Shown: piece after piece, positions 23,766-38,600 of the stretch | How positions within the stretch are numbered: the first letter of the stretch is position 1 | Layout: the number at the start of each line of letters is the position of its first letter | Origin: Homalodisca vitripennis | Taxonomy: Eukaryota; Arthropoda; Insecta; Hemiptera; Cicadellidae | DNA: 64,000 bases | Assembly: GCF_021130785.1 (NCBI RefSeq) | Contig: NC_060214.1 | Span: forward strand, 104,462,001-104,526,000 | Direction: 5' to 3' | The notes under the pieces: model-generated | What the model was told of the DNA's origin: nothing | What the model saw: only the letters and a program-made list of their open reading frames with translations | Databases searched by the model: none | Position numbers and translations under genes: made by a program

Positions 23766-26319
23766 TTGTTAGTGCGTACTTTTTTATTCTGTCTAAAAAT
23801 GCACTAAAGGGGATTTGTTTCAAAGATCTCAGAGCTCCGTCCCACTGGCCTCTAAAGTAGCCAAAACTTCCATAAGAAGTGTATTTCAATAAACACATCT
23901 TATTAATTGAAAGCCAGTAATAAATATAATCAACTGTTTTATTTAAACATTATAATATGACTACTGTATCATATGTTATATGATACATGTTATATATACA
24001 CACATATCTGTATATGTGTTTTTGAGCGTGTTATAGCAGTTACCCGCGGCTTCACACGCAAGGTAAATTATAGATTCTGAAAGATATTTAATCTCCTGAA
24101 ACATATTGATTTCAGTTTTACTTCGCGAAGTCAGAGAGTTAAATAGTTTTTATAATTGGCGGAAAAACCCACACGAATATTTAATGGATATTGACTGAAT
24201 AGCTACAACGTTTTCAGTAAAGATTGAACTATTTTAGACTATGGTTCTCTAAATTCGAAGTCGTTAGATTTACAGGTGACGCAAGTATGACGTAATAAAT
24301 GGTTAGGCTCTGTATAGCTTCTAAAGGATATAGGCACATTTGCGATACATATTAACATACATATACATATTACAGAATAAAAGCTTCATTTGGTAAGTGA
24401 AATCGCGAATAATTTTCATTCAAGGATATGAGCATGTACAACTCTTTTTCAATTGAATGATATTTCCGAAATTATGGTTGCATCATTAATTTTATCCCGA
24501 TCAAGAATATTTATGTATTGGAACCGGCTTAAAAACCTACATAGAACACCTTAGCAATACAATCCAGAGCGTATAATTACTTCCAGTATAAGGTATGGCT
24601 AGTTTAATAGATGAGATTGCCTTGATTCACCGATCAGGAACATACATAAATAGGCTGAAAGATTTTCTGCAAACTAAAAGAGTTTAGTTCGGTCATTGTA
24701 AATTAAATATTCTGTGCCATAGTTAGGTTTCCTTTGTTACCCCAATTAATAAAATATAAAAGGCTGAATATAAAACATATAAATATTCTAAGAGGCTTCT
24801 GTAAAACCTGGAAACACTGATTGTTCTTAAAACAAATTTAGAATGTGTTAAGGGATTAAACTAAAAGCTACTTTAATAAATTCTAGACAAAACAAAGAAA
24901 ACCTAAATTGAGTCCCTCACTCTTGGGTTCTTAAGTATATACAAGAGGCATGTATACGCCAAAGTTCAGTTAAGCAGATTTCCACTGAAGATACCATTGT
25001 TTACTTCCACTTACATTGAGATACGAATGTGGATATTTAGGGTAAAGAATTATTTTATGTGTGTTCAGTTTACTACTAAGAATATAATTCCTTAAGAGGT
25101 TTCAAAACCAAGAGACTTATTGACTAGTTTGGCTTTATTCATTGGTACAATTTTAATGTATATTTTGCTAAATACGTGTTCGGTGCTCAACAAAGCCTTC
25201 TTATTTTTATATCAAAAGTGTAATACAGTGCATTTATTAGAAATTTTGCCTGCTGGCTAGATTAAATGTTTGATACAGCAGTAACACATATATGAGGTTC
25301 CTGTTGTACATATGGGTAAAGTCATCAGTATCAAAGTACGTATTTAGACTTATTACATTTTAGGTTGTAAAACGTTTTACAATTACACCACTTAAGAACA
25401 TTAAAGCTGAAATTTTCTATAAACAATGTGCAGCATAAGAACTAACAACCCCATTGAAATTGGTGAAAATACTCGTAAATAATCGTGTGCATGTGCGTGT
25501 GTGTGTGTGTGGATTTTGCTCTATCAGATTAAATTAAGTTACTCATCATGGCTTGGTGTAATACACCAGACGAGCAATTAAGAGTCAACACCGGAACAGG
25601 ACTGACTGAACAATAGGATGTACTGTACTGGGTTGGGGGAAGAGAAATTAGTGCAAATATCATCAAATCACCAACGTCAATTGAATACAACATCCGCATA
25701 ATACCATCTGCACTGGTTCAGTCATAATTTAATTCCTGCTAATATAACGCAGCTAAAATCTATCAATATTATACAGCATTTTACTGTACATTGATTATTG
25801 AATTGGGTAGTGACTAAACCACATATTATATTTAATTGTGCCAATTTAGTATGAGATGCAAATTACGCTGGGAACGTGTTGCTATTTGTTTACAACAATA
25901 AGGAATTATTACTCTTATTATTGCTACACACTATATTACTGTACTAAAGTGTACAGTATTGGAGTTCATATCACGTTAGCGTAATATAGTAACATAGTTA
26001 TTGACGGAATGTCCGTAGAAAATCTAATATTTTACTATAAGTTTGTTATTTATGCTTTTATACAACATAGGTATATTGTAATAGAATATCCCTTCTGGAT
26101 CAGCCGGAAAAAGGTGCATTTAATATGAGACGGTCAATTTTTATCATAAACAATTGAGCCACATTTGTTAACATTAAACTTGTTTAGTTTTAAAATTATC
26201 ATTTTTTTAAATAAAACACGTACAGTCAGACATATGGGAAACTAAGCACAAGAGACCTTTGTTCATAAGGTGAAATATTTTTGACTTGACCTAAGCAATA
26301 ACGTTGTATACTTTTGTAT
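23766..26319. other. AT-rich sequence with a possible interspersed-repeat segment
   Basis: The motif ACCCGCGGCTTCACACGC at 24042-24059 resembles a phrase common in insect interspersed repeats, so 24030-24700 may be an old element. No coding part or ends can be shown. A (GT)n lies at about 25496-25511. Confidence 0.3.
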
Positions 26320-26324
26320 ACAGA

Positions 26325-26492
26325 GTTACGGGACACCCTATACAAGAAACTTATACTGGAGGCCGTCAGTACAGTCAGCCATCACTTGTCAATACATCGA
26401 CACAGCGAGTGAGAGAGACGTCAACTTCACGGCAGCCTGGGCTTGTCACAGCACTGCCTGTTACACCACATACAGCGCCTACGTGCTTAAGT
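26325..26492 (+). other. GC-rich island, possible terminal exon
   Basis: After an acceptor-like TTTTGTATACAG, about 170 bp of much higher GC stays open in two frames. One ends at a TAG at about 26501. In that frame the product is tyrosine- and cysteine-rich, including WACHSTACYTTY. In the other it is Thr/Ser/Pro-rich and continues to 26549. No family is recognised. The compositional contrast supports coding or conserved sequence, but neither frame can be preferred. Confidence 0.25.
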
Positions 26493-26549
26493 TCTATTAG
26501 AGTAAAACAAGACATTTTATATACTATCAGATCGAAAATTCTTTATTAA

Positions 26550-28383
26550 TACAAATCCGAAATACTTATAACTGATCATCGTTTGTTTTACTGATATAAG
26601 TGTTCGATAAGAAGTCTATAAGAAACAAGTATTTTTACTACTTTAAATCAGATGAAGCAAGGTGTTTATAAATCGTAAGAGACGACTTCGTATTGCATTT
26701 CGTTTCAAAAAGAGAGATTTTCTCTAATTTTCGAGGAACTATCAAACTTTTACAATAAATATAAGATATTTACGACTTTTCTGCAGTGTTTTATAGTGCT
26801 CATAAACTTCAGAATGTGAACACTCTCCTGCATAAAAACAGTGAAACATTAGAGTGTATTAAACTGTCATCTTTATTTAATATTCGGACGTGAATAGCTT
26901 AACCTTTAGTGCATTATCCAGGCTTGCATATAACCTGTAGGCATTTGGTTTTACTATTGTTAGTGAGTATAATCCAGCATTCATATACAATACTTAAGTA
27001 AATGAATCAAAATGAAAATTATATTATTTACTACAATTATTTATTTTATTCCAACGGAAAAAATCCATTATAAATGTGTTAAAAGTAGTACAACGTTTTT
27101 AAGATACAACATATGGCTAATTAAGTTTTAGTAAATTTAACCTATGTTCTAACTAACAATAAATATGAGATAATTAACGTAAAGGTATGGTGACTAACTA
27201 TTATATGAAGTAACTGCTAAAAGATATGAGGTACCTGATAAAAGATATGAGGTAAATAACAATAACTAAGATATTAATAAAATACATAAATCAGTTTGAA
27301 TAAAAAGTTAATAAATTACATCAATAGAATATACAAGAATATAATAACGGGGAATAAAATTAGCAGCAACAATCTTAAAACAGAATATAACAATTGGTGA
27401 AATATAATAAGATATTAATAAATAATATGGTTCTATATTTTTATACAATATAAATAAAAACAAGTATGAAAATTGATATAGATCAGGGGAGAAGGCTACA
27501 ACAGAAGTTTCAGTTCGTTGAAATTGATTTCAAACACTTACTTGCACAATCAAAATTTCGTAGAATCCTGGTGGACAATCCTGCAACCAGCCATTTCAGT
27601 ACAGTCGTTGATAAAAATGTTTGGTCTTTTGCATTTGTCCTAGTATTTCTCCAACTATTTTATACTTACCCGAAGACTTTCTTTATAATGATGACGTATA
27701 TAAATGCCGTTTATGAGTAATTTATAATACCCAGCTCTATTTTAACGAATTTAAATAATGTACAATCGTAACTGAATGGACATACAGCAGTGCCTCCAGT
27801 GACAAAACAATACATTATGATAGTAAATACTAGTAAAATAAAAAAAATACGGAATTTAGAAATTTTACTTTTTTAAAACAAGGAGTAATGTGATTACTGT
27901 GGTAGCGAATTAAAGACAAGATTCAATGTTTCTTGTACATGGACGATGAATATTTTATTTTTTGGTTGTGATATGAACAAGGGTAAGGATTATACTTTTT
28001 ATTGCATATTATCCTTTGGGTGAACGGAACAAATAAAAAAAAACAACTATACAGTTCCTAGATAGATATTTTTAACAAATACCTTTGGTAGAAGAACCTG
28101 AAACTCATATCTAATAAATAAATGCGCAAAGATATTTTAATATAAATTCTATACGATTATCACATTCTATAGCAACTCCAAGTACAACTACATAAGTGTT
28201 TTAAACATAACTGTGACTAATTAAAAATAAATACTAATTAATAATATTTAGTTATCAAGATCACCAAATATGAATGTGATATTAGGAAATAGATCAAGAT
28301 GTTTTATTATGAAAATTAAATAATAAACTGATAAGCAAATTGTATTAAATAGTTGTAAAATAATGAAGTTGTGAAAAGTAACA

Positions 28384-28388
<5 letters not shown>
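26550..28388. other. AT-rich intergenic or intronic sequence
   Basis: No supported gene. Short repeated phrases (AAAGATATGAGGTA at about 27221 and 27242) are the only pattern noted. Confidence 0.5.
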
Positions 28389-28436
<48 letters not shown>

Positions 28437-28446
28437 GTATATATAT

Positions 28447-28499
<53 letters not shown>

Positions 28500-28500
28500 T
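28389..28500. repeat. AT microsatellite with TATG interruptions
   Basis: About 110 bp of AT dinucleotides, directly abutting the ACCGGGTGTACC repeat end at 28501. Confidence 0.95.
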
Positions 28501-28770
28501 ACCGGGTGTACCAAAAGTCCCACCCCCCCCATTCGCTAACTCTAGAACGGAGTTAAACAAACCATATCCTTTGTGGGGAAGTTATATAATGACAAATCAT
28601 GATTTTTGCACTACACGAGAACTTAGCCCCTCAACCCAAAATAGGGGTTAGGTGGGCAAGTCAAAATTTTTAAATGCAAACACCCATCAAATAACACTTC
28701 ATTTTAAAGGTCTTTATAAAAGAAGAACAATGCCACAGACTAGAAGTCTCTATCTCAATCCAGTAGGAAA
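28501..28770 (+). mobile_element. Interspersed-repeat end (GGGTGTACCAAAAGTCCC type)
   Basis: ACCGGGTGTACCAAAAGTCCC directly after the AT microsatellite resembles the terminal sequence of a common arthropod repeat. The next 250 bp are less AT-rich than the flanks. No matching inverted end was found in the window, so this is a partial or solo end with an arbitrary right limit. Confidence 0.35.
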
Positions 28771-31700
28771 CAACGGCTTGTAACAAAGTATTATTGAAAA
28801 GTTACGCTAAAAACACTATTTTTCTTAACTCATCTGATCAGACTTATTCTTAATACTAAGTAGTGCTAAATTAAACTTCAAATAATTAATTAACTTTTCA
28901 ATAAAATTAATTTATACTTTTTATACTTAAAGGTTCTCACATGGTATTGTACATTATAGTTGTATTATTTATCAAATTCCATTAGCTTTTTATCTGGATA
29001 AAAGCTTTCTGCCCACTTAAGCAACCACTAATTGTAGAACTAACTATTGAATAGAGTGCACTTCTACGATTGGAAGAGCTTTTAAATTGAAAAGTTGACC
29101 TAATTTTCCTAAACATGAATGCTGTTGTTAACACTTTAAATAAGGTTAACGCTGATGGATAGTTAAATATGATTTTCTTCCGTTACGTGTAACCATCCTT
29201 TTCTATAATACGTAATTACATATAATGACATGTTATTTAACACATATATTTTATAAATATAATTTATATATTTTATAAATAAACATGTAACATATGATTA
29301 TTATTTATAAAATATCATGTACGAAACTCTTTTAATAAAAATAAAAAGTTGTTTTAAATTTATTGGTTTAACGTTAGCAAAGCTGTTAATCGTTGGGCTT
29401 GGAACATTTAATTTTAGCCTGACTGTCTGTCTGCAGGATATCTACCTGCAGGATATCTATAGACTTGATGTTATGCATTAAAAATTTGAAATTTTAAGAT
29501 TAATTTCTATACAGGCAATATCAAGTTAAATGATTGTGCTTGTCACTTTATAATACAATCAACACCATAGTTGATTGTATAAGCATTAGAGTCCCTTGAG
29601 GCATGAGGAATGTTTTTGTCTATCTGCCTGTTTTAGGCGTAACGCGTAGACACATTCCTAAAAGAAGATGAACCAAAATTTAGAAAAATATGTAGGCTAC
29701 AACCTTGCCTCTGGCTTCCAAATTAGCGCACTGTTCATGTAGCGGAAGTCCATCCTTAGGGAGACATGAGTTGGTCAGACGTTGTCTAGGCTTTGGTGTC
29801 GGGAGAGGGCTGGCCACACGTTACCAGTGAAATCTTTCTGTAGCTAGTCAGATATTCTTGTGAAGCACCTACAGCGACAAATGTCAGTAGAAAGCCGGAA
29901 TCAGAATATTGTGTCTCTAGTGGGTTCATAAAACCGGCAATCAAACTTACCACAAAATCACCGAAAAAAGTAAATTAGAACTCCGAATATTACATTAATA
30001 TAACGCAACAGGCAATAAATATTAGAACTAATCTACAACCGGAGTAGTTTGGTGGCTGTAAACAGCTTGCTCAAGACGGTCGTCTGGGCCGTAGTCACGG
30101 CACAGTATAACGGTAGCAAAATATCGAAAGTATTTTCTAAAGAGTTACAAAGAAATATTCTTGCATTAGAATACTGTTAAATATGTGTGAACTATTTATT
30201 TAACCTAATCTTTAGTAAAACAACAACAAAACATGAGGCAAAATATCTTTTTTTATTATTTAAGTTTTATTTTTTTCAAAGAGCTAGAAATAATAAAAAT
30301 ACACAATTTGCAATTTGTTTCCATGTTTAAATAATTGTATCTGACGTTTTTGTCAGTTTATAGATTTATTTTTGGACACACATATAAAGACAATGAAAAT
30401 AAATTACAAATATCTTTCTCGTAGAGGAAATGTACGACTTTACCCACTTATTCTCGTAACACAAATAAATATTTATATAAAATATAATCACTCGTATTAC
30501 AAACTTGAAACTGCCATGTAGAATTAAAACTACGTTAACAACATAATGCATCGTGATTTCCACATAAACATTTATATTTTCAAATTAAAATTCTGTATAT
30601 ACGTTAAAATACGGATACATTCATGCATATACAAATAAATAGGTTATAAAATAGTTTATTTTTTCTTAAATATTTCTTCATGTGTTGTTTTTTTTGGTCA
30701 GTACATATGAGTCTTACCAAACTTCACAAAGCACATTGAAATTACAAAACAGAATTTATTAAAAATATGTTTCTTTATCTCTGTTGTTAATATTTTTTAA
30801 GCCTAATATTAATATTATTATTATTGTTGTTGTTGTTACTATTATTGTGCATCAAAATACGCACTAGTAACAACAATGACGTGCTGTACGTTGCTAATAT
30901 ATTTGAAGTTAGTTTGCAAAACTTCCATTCTCAACACTCAAAGTACAGTAAATAATTATTTTTCATCTAAAACATGATCAGTATGTTAATAATGTAAACT
31001 AAGCAAATCCCACTGCCCATCATATTGAGACTATCCAGGCCCGGCATAAATTAGATTCCTCTTCTAATTATTGTATTAATATATGCCTACAATTAATATT
31101 AATTATACTTTAATATTATCTCAAGCTAGGAATAATAAAAAAGCTTTAGATAGTTTTTGAATATTTTTTAATAACGTAAAGCTGCAGAATTTACATATAA
31201 AAAGTAACGCAACGATAATTGTTTAACTAACGAGCAGTATGTGACGTTCGGAACAAATATTCTATTGCATCTGGTAATAATCTAATATGCAAGTCAACAT
31301 AGCCTGCGTTTAATGCTGCAACTTCCTTTGTTACAACAGGAGCTGTTGTTAGGGAGGTTACGGCGTTGCGTTGTGAATAAAAACCGGTTATTAATGCCAC
31401 CCAATAAAATACTGAAAGTAAACATTATTGTGGAGGTGATGGAATTTACAACAACGCAATAAAAAAAACGCGTTACATAGGTTCTGACCTCCGTATTTTG
31501 TTTTAACCAAATTTTCCAGTAGGATGTTGATTTTGATCTAAACAAATTGCATTCGTACTTACTAAAAAAAACATAAACTCTTGCTAAAAAACTCCCTCTT
31601 ACAGAAAACATGTACATTTACAATCTAAACCGAATAAATAAAGAACGGCGATATCAGAGTTCTGCACCAGCTGAGAAACCGGGTCAACTTTCAATTTAAA

Positions 31701-32535
31701 AACATTATTATTTACTCGCACATTTTTTTCTGATGTGTTTAAAATTTAACCTTTCAAGAAATCTATTTTGAAAATATTAGATTGTTAAAAGAAATCTATA
31801 ATCATCATTACTTTTTTCTGCGATTTACAATATTATTGAGACATATAGAATTAAGAAGCATATTATTTCTACTCTGTTATATTAAGCTGCTATATATGCT
31901 GCACATGTACGTTTTGAGACAGATGTGGTAGAATAATCTTTCTTCTGCGAACAAAACTTCTGAGCGTCTTAAGAATAAATAAATAAACACAAATCGTACC
32001 AGGTATAATTTGGTATTTAGAAATTTCTTCTGTCACAGATGTATTTACTCTTGTCAAATAATATGAAAATAATGCAAAGGCTGGGAATAACCATGTTTTT
32101 TAACTTCAATAAAACACTATTTTGGTTAGAGTCTATCTTTTAAAGTCGGATCTATAACATTGTATACTACTAATGGACTTAATAGGGATGCTGTATATTC
32201 ATTCATTTTAATAGAAATTGTATGGTCCACTTATTGATTCTACATGTATAGCTAAGATGTGCTAAAATAATTAGATCGTACATTAGTATTTCGACAGGTC
32301 TTAGGTTATGGTCAAGTACAGTTTGATATTATAATTGAATATAAATGTGATTAGAAAAACCCGTGAGTTTATGGTTGCATTTGAAAATCTAGTTCCTTAT
32401 TTCACTAGACAAAGAATAATTGTTTAATATGATGGCAGCTACAGCGTTTCAAAGACAATACAATTTATACCGAAGTGAGAAGAGTAAAACATCATAATGC
32501 AATCTGCAGTTGGATTTATTGTTTGACCTCGCAAA
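28771..32535. other. AT-rich intergenic or intronic sequence
   Basis: No supported gene. A short perfect duplication (TGCAGGATATCTA at about 29432 and 29447) and a mixed (TTA)/(TTG) run at about 30810-30835 were noted. Confidence 0.5.
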
Positions 32536-32691
32536 GCGGACGTTCTATAGCGTTGTAGCACTGCGCTGTAACAAGCGGACGTTCTATAGCGTTGTAGCGT
32601 TACGCTGTAAAAGGCGGACGTTCTATAGCGTTGTAGCGTTACGCTGTAACAAGCGGACTTTCTACAGCGTTGTAGCGCTGCGCTGTAACAA
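32536..32691. repeat. 39-bp minisatellite, 4 copies, open in both strands
   Basis: Four 39-bp units begin GCGGACGTTCTATAGCGTTG. Since 39 is a multiple of three, both strands keep an open frame and predict 13-residue peptide repeats. Part of each unit is near-palindromic (AGCGTTACGCT). The open frames on both strands argue against either being a gene. Confidence 0.9.
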
Positions 32692-35600
32692 GGGATCAGC
32701 CGATAGCTCCAGACAAGTTCCATATTTGAGTTTTCCTTGTTAGTTTGTGACGGTTCAAACAGTACATTGAACATTTTGTATTGAAGTGAAGATGATCAAC
32801 TCATGCACTTTGGGTGTATTTCAAACTTACTTTTCGCAATATCTTTTAACAAGTTTCTCAAGCTGTGTTATTGCAGTTTTAATCGCAGCTCATCGTTTTA
32901 TTTCACATTCGCACGGTAATACGATTTTGATAGTGTTAACAGCAAAGATGGGAAGAGACAATAAACCAAAAAGGTAATTGTCCCAGGGTAATAGGAAAAA
33001 TTAAAATAATAAACAAAACAACATTAAATTTGTCAAGTGTTAAATTAGACATTTAAAAGAAACCAAAAATAACCAATACTGTAGCAAGGTAACTTTAAAG
33101 ATTTTGATTGAATGAGTTTGTAAATAGGATTTGTTCTTAGTGGTCAGAGGTTTCCAATAAGGTTTTCTGAAATAAGTGAAAGTAAAAATCATTAATTTTT
33201 TTTTTTTTTTTAATTCAGATAGAAGGTTTATTGCACATTATGCGTAATGACTTCACCCAACGCTCAAGCGTGACAGAGCTGAGGGATTGAAATGTGACTG
33301 CGTTTTGTTCACATTTCTCATTATTTGCAGCTTTGTGACATGATGGTAAAATGAACTTCATTAATACCTGCATTTTCAATTATTTGAAAGTAAAAGTAGG
33401 GCGCTCTTATTTATTGAGAAAATAAACTACAACTCCTGTGATTTAAAGCTTAACTTGAGTCAAAATTTGACCAATGTATGTTACATGTCTAAATATTTAA
33501 TTTTTTATTATTAGCGATTTCATAAACGATTAAAAATTATTATATTGTAGAGATACAAAGAAAAAAGGAAATATATAAAAATATAATTTTTTAAAGTTTA
33601 CCTTCCTACACATTTTTGTACATTACAGCTACCTAAAACAAGTATCCATTAAAGGAAACTATTATTACCTACACCATAGCAATTGGCATTCTCTTTACAT
33701 TAAATATTCTGTATAAAATGTATAATCTATAAACACGTTCCAGATTTAAATTATGTATAAGTTTCAAACACTATAAAATACAATTTTCTATTGTTTAATT
33801 TTAAAGCCTGATATGGGACAAATGATGTTGTTTACTCCTTCTTGTGAGATACAAAACATAAAGATAATGTAGATATATAATGTTCGGGGAAAAGAAAAAA
33901 ATGGTGGATCAAAAATATCATGATTTCTGTTACATTACATCATTGGAAAGTATAAATAACAATATAGACATTTATGTAGTAAGTGAAAGAATACAAACAG
34001 TAATTAGGTTAAGGAAGTTGCGCCTCTAAACTGAATTTCATGCGCTGATGAGTATAGAATTATCTTCCAAGAAATTGTCTAAGTTACACTCTTTGATAGA
34101 AAGTCTTAAAATGGGATACACGCCTATACCAATGCATGGACGTCTGTACCAGTGCATCCACATCAAGTTTACATTGAGTGTATCATTTAGCAGGAAGGTT
34201 AGATCGCCAAGGATATAATTTCATCTATTCAAAATACAGTAACACTTTAAACACTTTACCCTGTTTACGTGGAAGTTTTTCTCCAGTCATTTGAAGACGA
34301 TATTTTTTGTACGTGTTCAAAGAATGCTCTGCCGATGACCACATCATCTCTGCCTTTTAATGCTTCCAGCAGAGGCGATGGAGAAGTGAACGATTGAATT
34401 AGATTGGAAATGTTAGGAGTATAATATGACATTGACATTAGCCATTATTTATCATCAGCTGTCCGAAAAGCGTGTTACAGGAGTCACAATGTGGTGCCGT
34501 AGCAATGACAATGCAATGGCAATTGGAAGGGGGTTCCAGATTGCTGCTGTCAAACTGTTGACCCTGGAGTCAGCTGTGGCGGTTGCTTCGTTACCATGAC
34601 AACTACGTGACGCTGGAACTCAAAAAATGTCTGTCACTTACGCAGAAGTCAATCACTCTGTCTTTGCCTCAATTAGTGGTCGTAATTTCTAATTCGACTT
34701 TATTGGATGTTAGCAAGGCGGTGAAAGTTTTTTTTTAAATTTTCATCCTCTTTTGAATATTCTATCATTACACGCCAACAATGGTGAATCTTTAATCTAT
34801 ATCTCGTGTAAGTCTGACTGTAGTGAATATCAGACCATATAAAATATAAGAACAAATGATACCATTGCTTATGAACTTCCTCAGTACTTGTAACAGAGTA
34901 TAATATTTCAGAATATAAAGCATTGTTTGAAAAAATTATATTTTAATATAGTTAGAGCACCTTCTCGAGATTTTTTCGATTAAGACATTATTACATAGGT
35001 ACTAAATAGTCAATTACTATATATTTCATGTCAAGATAGCAAATATATTGTCCATTTTTGTGTATCGTTCTAAACTTTTCTCTTAAAAGTTTATAGAAGT
35101 AATATCCAAGCGTAATACTTCTAGTAGTATTAAGTTGGGACTATATCATTTACTTTTTCTTATGTCCTATTGATATTAGTTTTAATATACTTTTGGTAAG
35201 GCGTTTAAATAGGTTGGTCCAAAGTATATGATTTTTTTAATGTATTGAATTTGCTCCATAGAAGAAGTTTTAAATCCTGTGCAATAAGAGTTTGTACATA
35301 CTGGAAAAGAAGGCATATTTTAATGTACATTGACGTATTCTCTGCGGCTGATCAGTTAGTGTTTTACAGTAAACGCGCCTATTTGTATACAAAAACAAAC
35401 GGAATTAATTTCTATCCATGCAACATCATTACGTAGAGCGGTGAAGTTTAAGACTTCAGAGGCAGTTTTATGAGATCGAACATAGAGCACTATTGTTTTA
35501 ATTACATATAGAGACAAATAATGTGTTTAGAACAGATCACTAAAATTTAGTGTTACTACCCATATCGCATACTCAAGTAATTAAAGTAACATTAATATTA

Positions 35601-38600
35601 CTGTAACAATTATTCTTCCTCGGTGTATTAAAAGTTATACTTTTAGTATGTGTTAAAATCGTATGTACATAACAGAAAAAAGGGGGTATATAATAGATCT
35701 TGTGTAACGCCATAGTTTAAAACGATAGTACCCAAAGAATTCATCACCTCAGCACATTTGGTCCTACCTTGTATTAAAGAATCAAACCAGTACAATGAAA
35801 ATTCTCACATATTCCCCAGTTCTTGAAGTAAAAGTTAATGGTTCATAATGTAAAAAGCTCAACTCAAATAGTAGAAGGTTCCCCCTGATCTAGTGGTGAA
35901 AGTGAAGTAACAAGGAAGACATTGGTTACAGATACAAAGAATAGATAGAGCTTATCATTGGCCTGTGTGAAGGAGATATAAGAAAAGTAGTTTGTTGTTG
36001 TTTGTCTACTTGAAGTTTTAGTAACCTGGAAGTAATTTTAAAAAGTTATACAGAAATTATGCAATTTTGTGTAGTTGAATTAAATAAGTTATTAATTCTA
36101 AACAATAGAATCTTTGTAACAGCTTTACCTGATAATAGGAACACGAAAACTTTTACTATGTATATGAAATGTGGCTGAAGGAAATGTCACGTCTTTTATT
36201 TAGTAAAATTACATTTCTCTAATAATTCATTTTAAAGGATGTAGTTATTTTTATTACATTTCATTAATTATGTTACGTAGACCAAGAATCATTAACAAAA
36301 CTTGTTATTCTCTTAAGTAATAACTCATCCGTTACTATTATACTTTGCAGTTTTGACACTTGTCGGTATTTTAACATTTTTAAAGATAAGTTATTAAGAT
36401 TGAAGACAGTAATGCTTTTTGTGTTAATGGGTAATTCGGTGGCTCTAAGTAGTTAAATAATCATCATGCATAGTCTTTTGGTGTTAACAAAATAATTTAT
36501 CAAAAACTGTAAAAATATTTCCCAGATATGCTTGATTTTAAGTACTTCATGAACCGAATGGACGAAATACATGGGGTTGGATATGACTGAGGTCGTAGTA
36601 ATAAATACTCGATATGTAATGTTTACTTATCAGTTTAACTGTGGCAATTACAACCTTTTCTAGATGTAACAATAAAGTAATATCTTGCCACGTTGCTGTT
36701 AAATTAGAGTAATAGTTATAGATATAACTTAAATAATATCTTGGAGATGGTACTAATGCTTCAAATGTTGCCTACGAACTTAATCATTTACTAAAAATTT
36801 TAAATTGACTCCTTCACATTGATGTCGACTCTCATGGCGTCAGCATCTTGGCCCGTCATTGCAGCTGTAGTCGGGAAAAGAGGAGATTAGAAGATTAAGT
36901 CTAAAACTTGAAGACTGGAAGTTCTATAAGTTGTACTCTTAGTTCAAAAGCACTCGTAAACGCGCCTAGTACGAAATTACGACGGTATTTGCCATTTATC
37001 TACACAACTTATAATTACGACAACGTGGTCTCTTCAGAAGGACATCACTACAACTATTATATGTATCACTGTTCCAAATAAAACATCATAAAAGTTCATT
37101 TACTTTACCATTTACAATTGTAATTTATAGTACATTCAAACTAGGTGTCTCGCATGAAAGGGCTAATTTATAATACGAAAACATAAATTTTACTTACGTA
37201 CAAAGCGCGAGAGGTGTTCAGCAACAAAGTTTTGAGAGAGAAAAGTATATTATGCGTACCAATTAGGTTATTAATCCGCCAATAATACAGTTCCAAGAAC
37301 ATCATATTAAACTTATACTAATCAATTACGAGTAAAAGGGTTGGGAAAATATGTATTATATGAAATACAACTAAATATCGGTACAAAATAGCCTGCTACT
37401 GAATATTGTTCAAGAAGTATATATTTAAAGTCACAGCCACAGAGTGTGGGCGATCATAGATCCTTGTTATTGGATTGTCCAATTAAATATAGTATATGAC
37501 AATATGACATGTGAGACAGTAACGCTATAAAAGAAGAAGCATTGGTTACTGTACACCACGAAACGTGACAGGATTGCGATTTTCTCTTTATTTGGAGCAC
37601 TTTACAGAATGAGAATTCTGAAGATTGCGCTTTAAGTAATAGTTCCGTAGATTATACAAATTCACTAAATTAGCAAAGCAAACATTTCAAACAACCACTT
37701 TTACAAAATTGTTTCAATCTTTCACTATAATTTATCTATTTATTTGCCATAACAACCGTACTTTAAGCCTTAAATATTTTAAATGAACTTTACGTTACGG
37801 AAAGTCACGCAGGTTTATGTTTTCAAAATAAAATCACAGCTTTATCGAAACGTAAACAAACCATATAAACATATATGATTATGTAATAATCTGATCTAAA
37901 CTAACAAAATTTGAAGTTATTGAAACATCTATGGGAGATAATAACAGGTATATAGAAACCACAATTGCATAACAGATTATATATGATAAAGAAAAATAAC
38001 TTAACATTTCTATAATTTAGTAGTGTTTTAAAATTATTTTTTTTGTAATTGTTCTATTAGTTTACTCATTATTGACGTAAGTTTTGTCCGAAATATCGCA
38101 TCATCTGGATCTATCCCTGCATCTGCTGACCTCATTTGGTTATGGACTTATTCATGTTAGGTTACTTAAGCAACCATATTTAAAAATTGTTAACATTTAC
38201 AAAATCATTCATACTCTGCTTTTAGTAGCTATGTTGACTTCCAGACATAAAAACTTCCAATGCCAAACGATCATTGCAAGGAGTCTAAAATATATGGTAT
38301 GATACTACTTTGAATAAATCTTTGAACTAATAATTTATTCTTTTAACGAATCCAACATACAATTGATTAACTCACTGCACATTAAGAGAAGAATTTAAAT
38401 CTCAACGGATTCTAAACAGCATTTCAGCATGTTTAATATTAATTCTTATTTCAGTTCACTACTAGTTTCATCCTGATACAATTTAAAAAGGGATTAAAAA
38501 TAAGTTATTAGATGTGTTCTACCTCTTAAAGCTGTGGTTTAATTTAATCTGGGAAGGAAATTAGTATTTATTTTCATTATAGTTATAGCCTGTAGTCAAA

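Noticed and set aside
28248..28532. Minus-strand frame rich in Tyr-Ile repeats
   Set aside because: Generated by the AT microsatellite.
32439..32774. Open frames on both strands over the 39-bp repeat
   Set aside because: Symmetrical openness on both strands is explained by unit length, not by selection.
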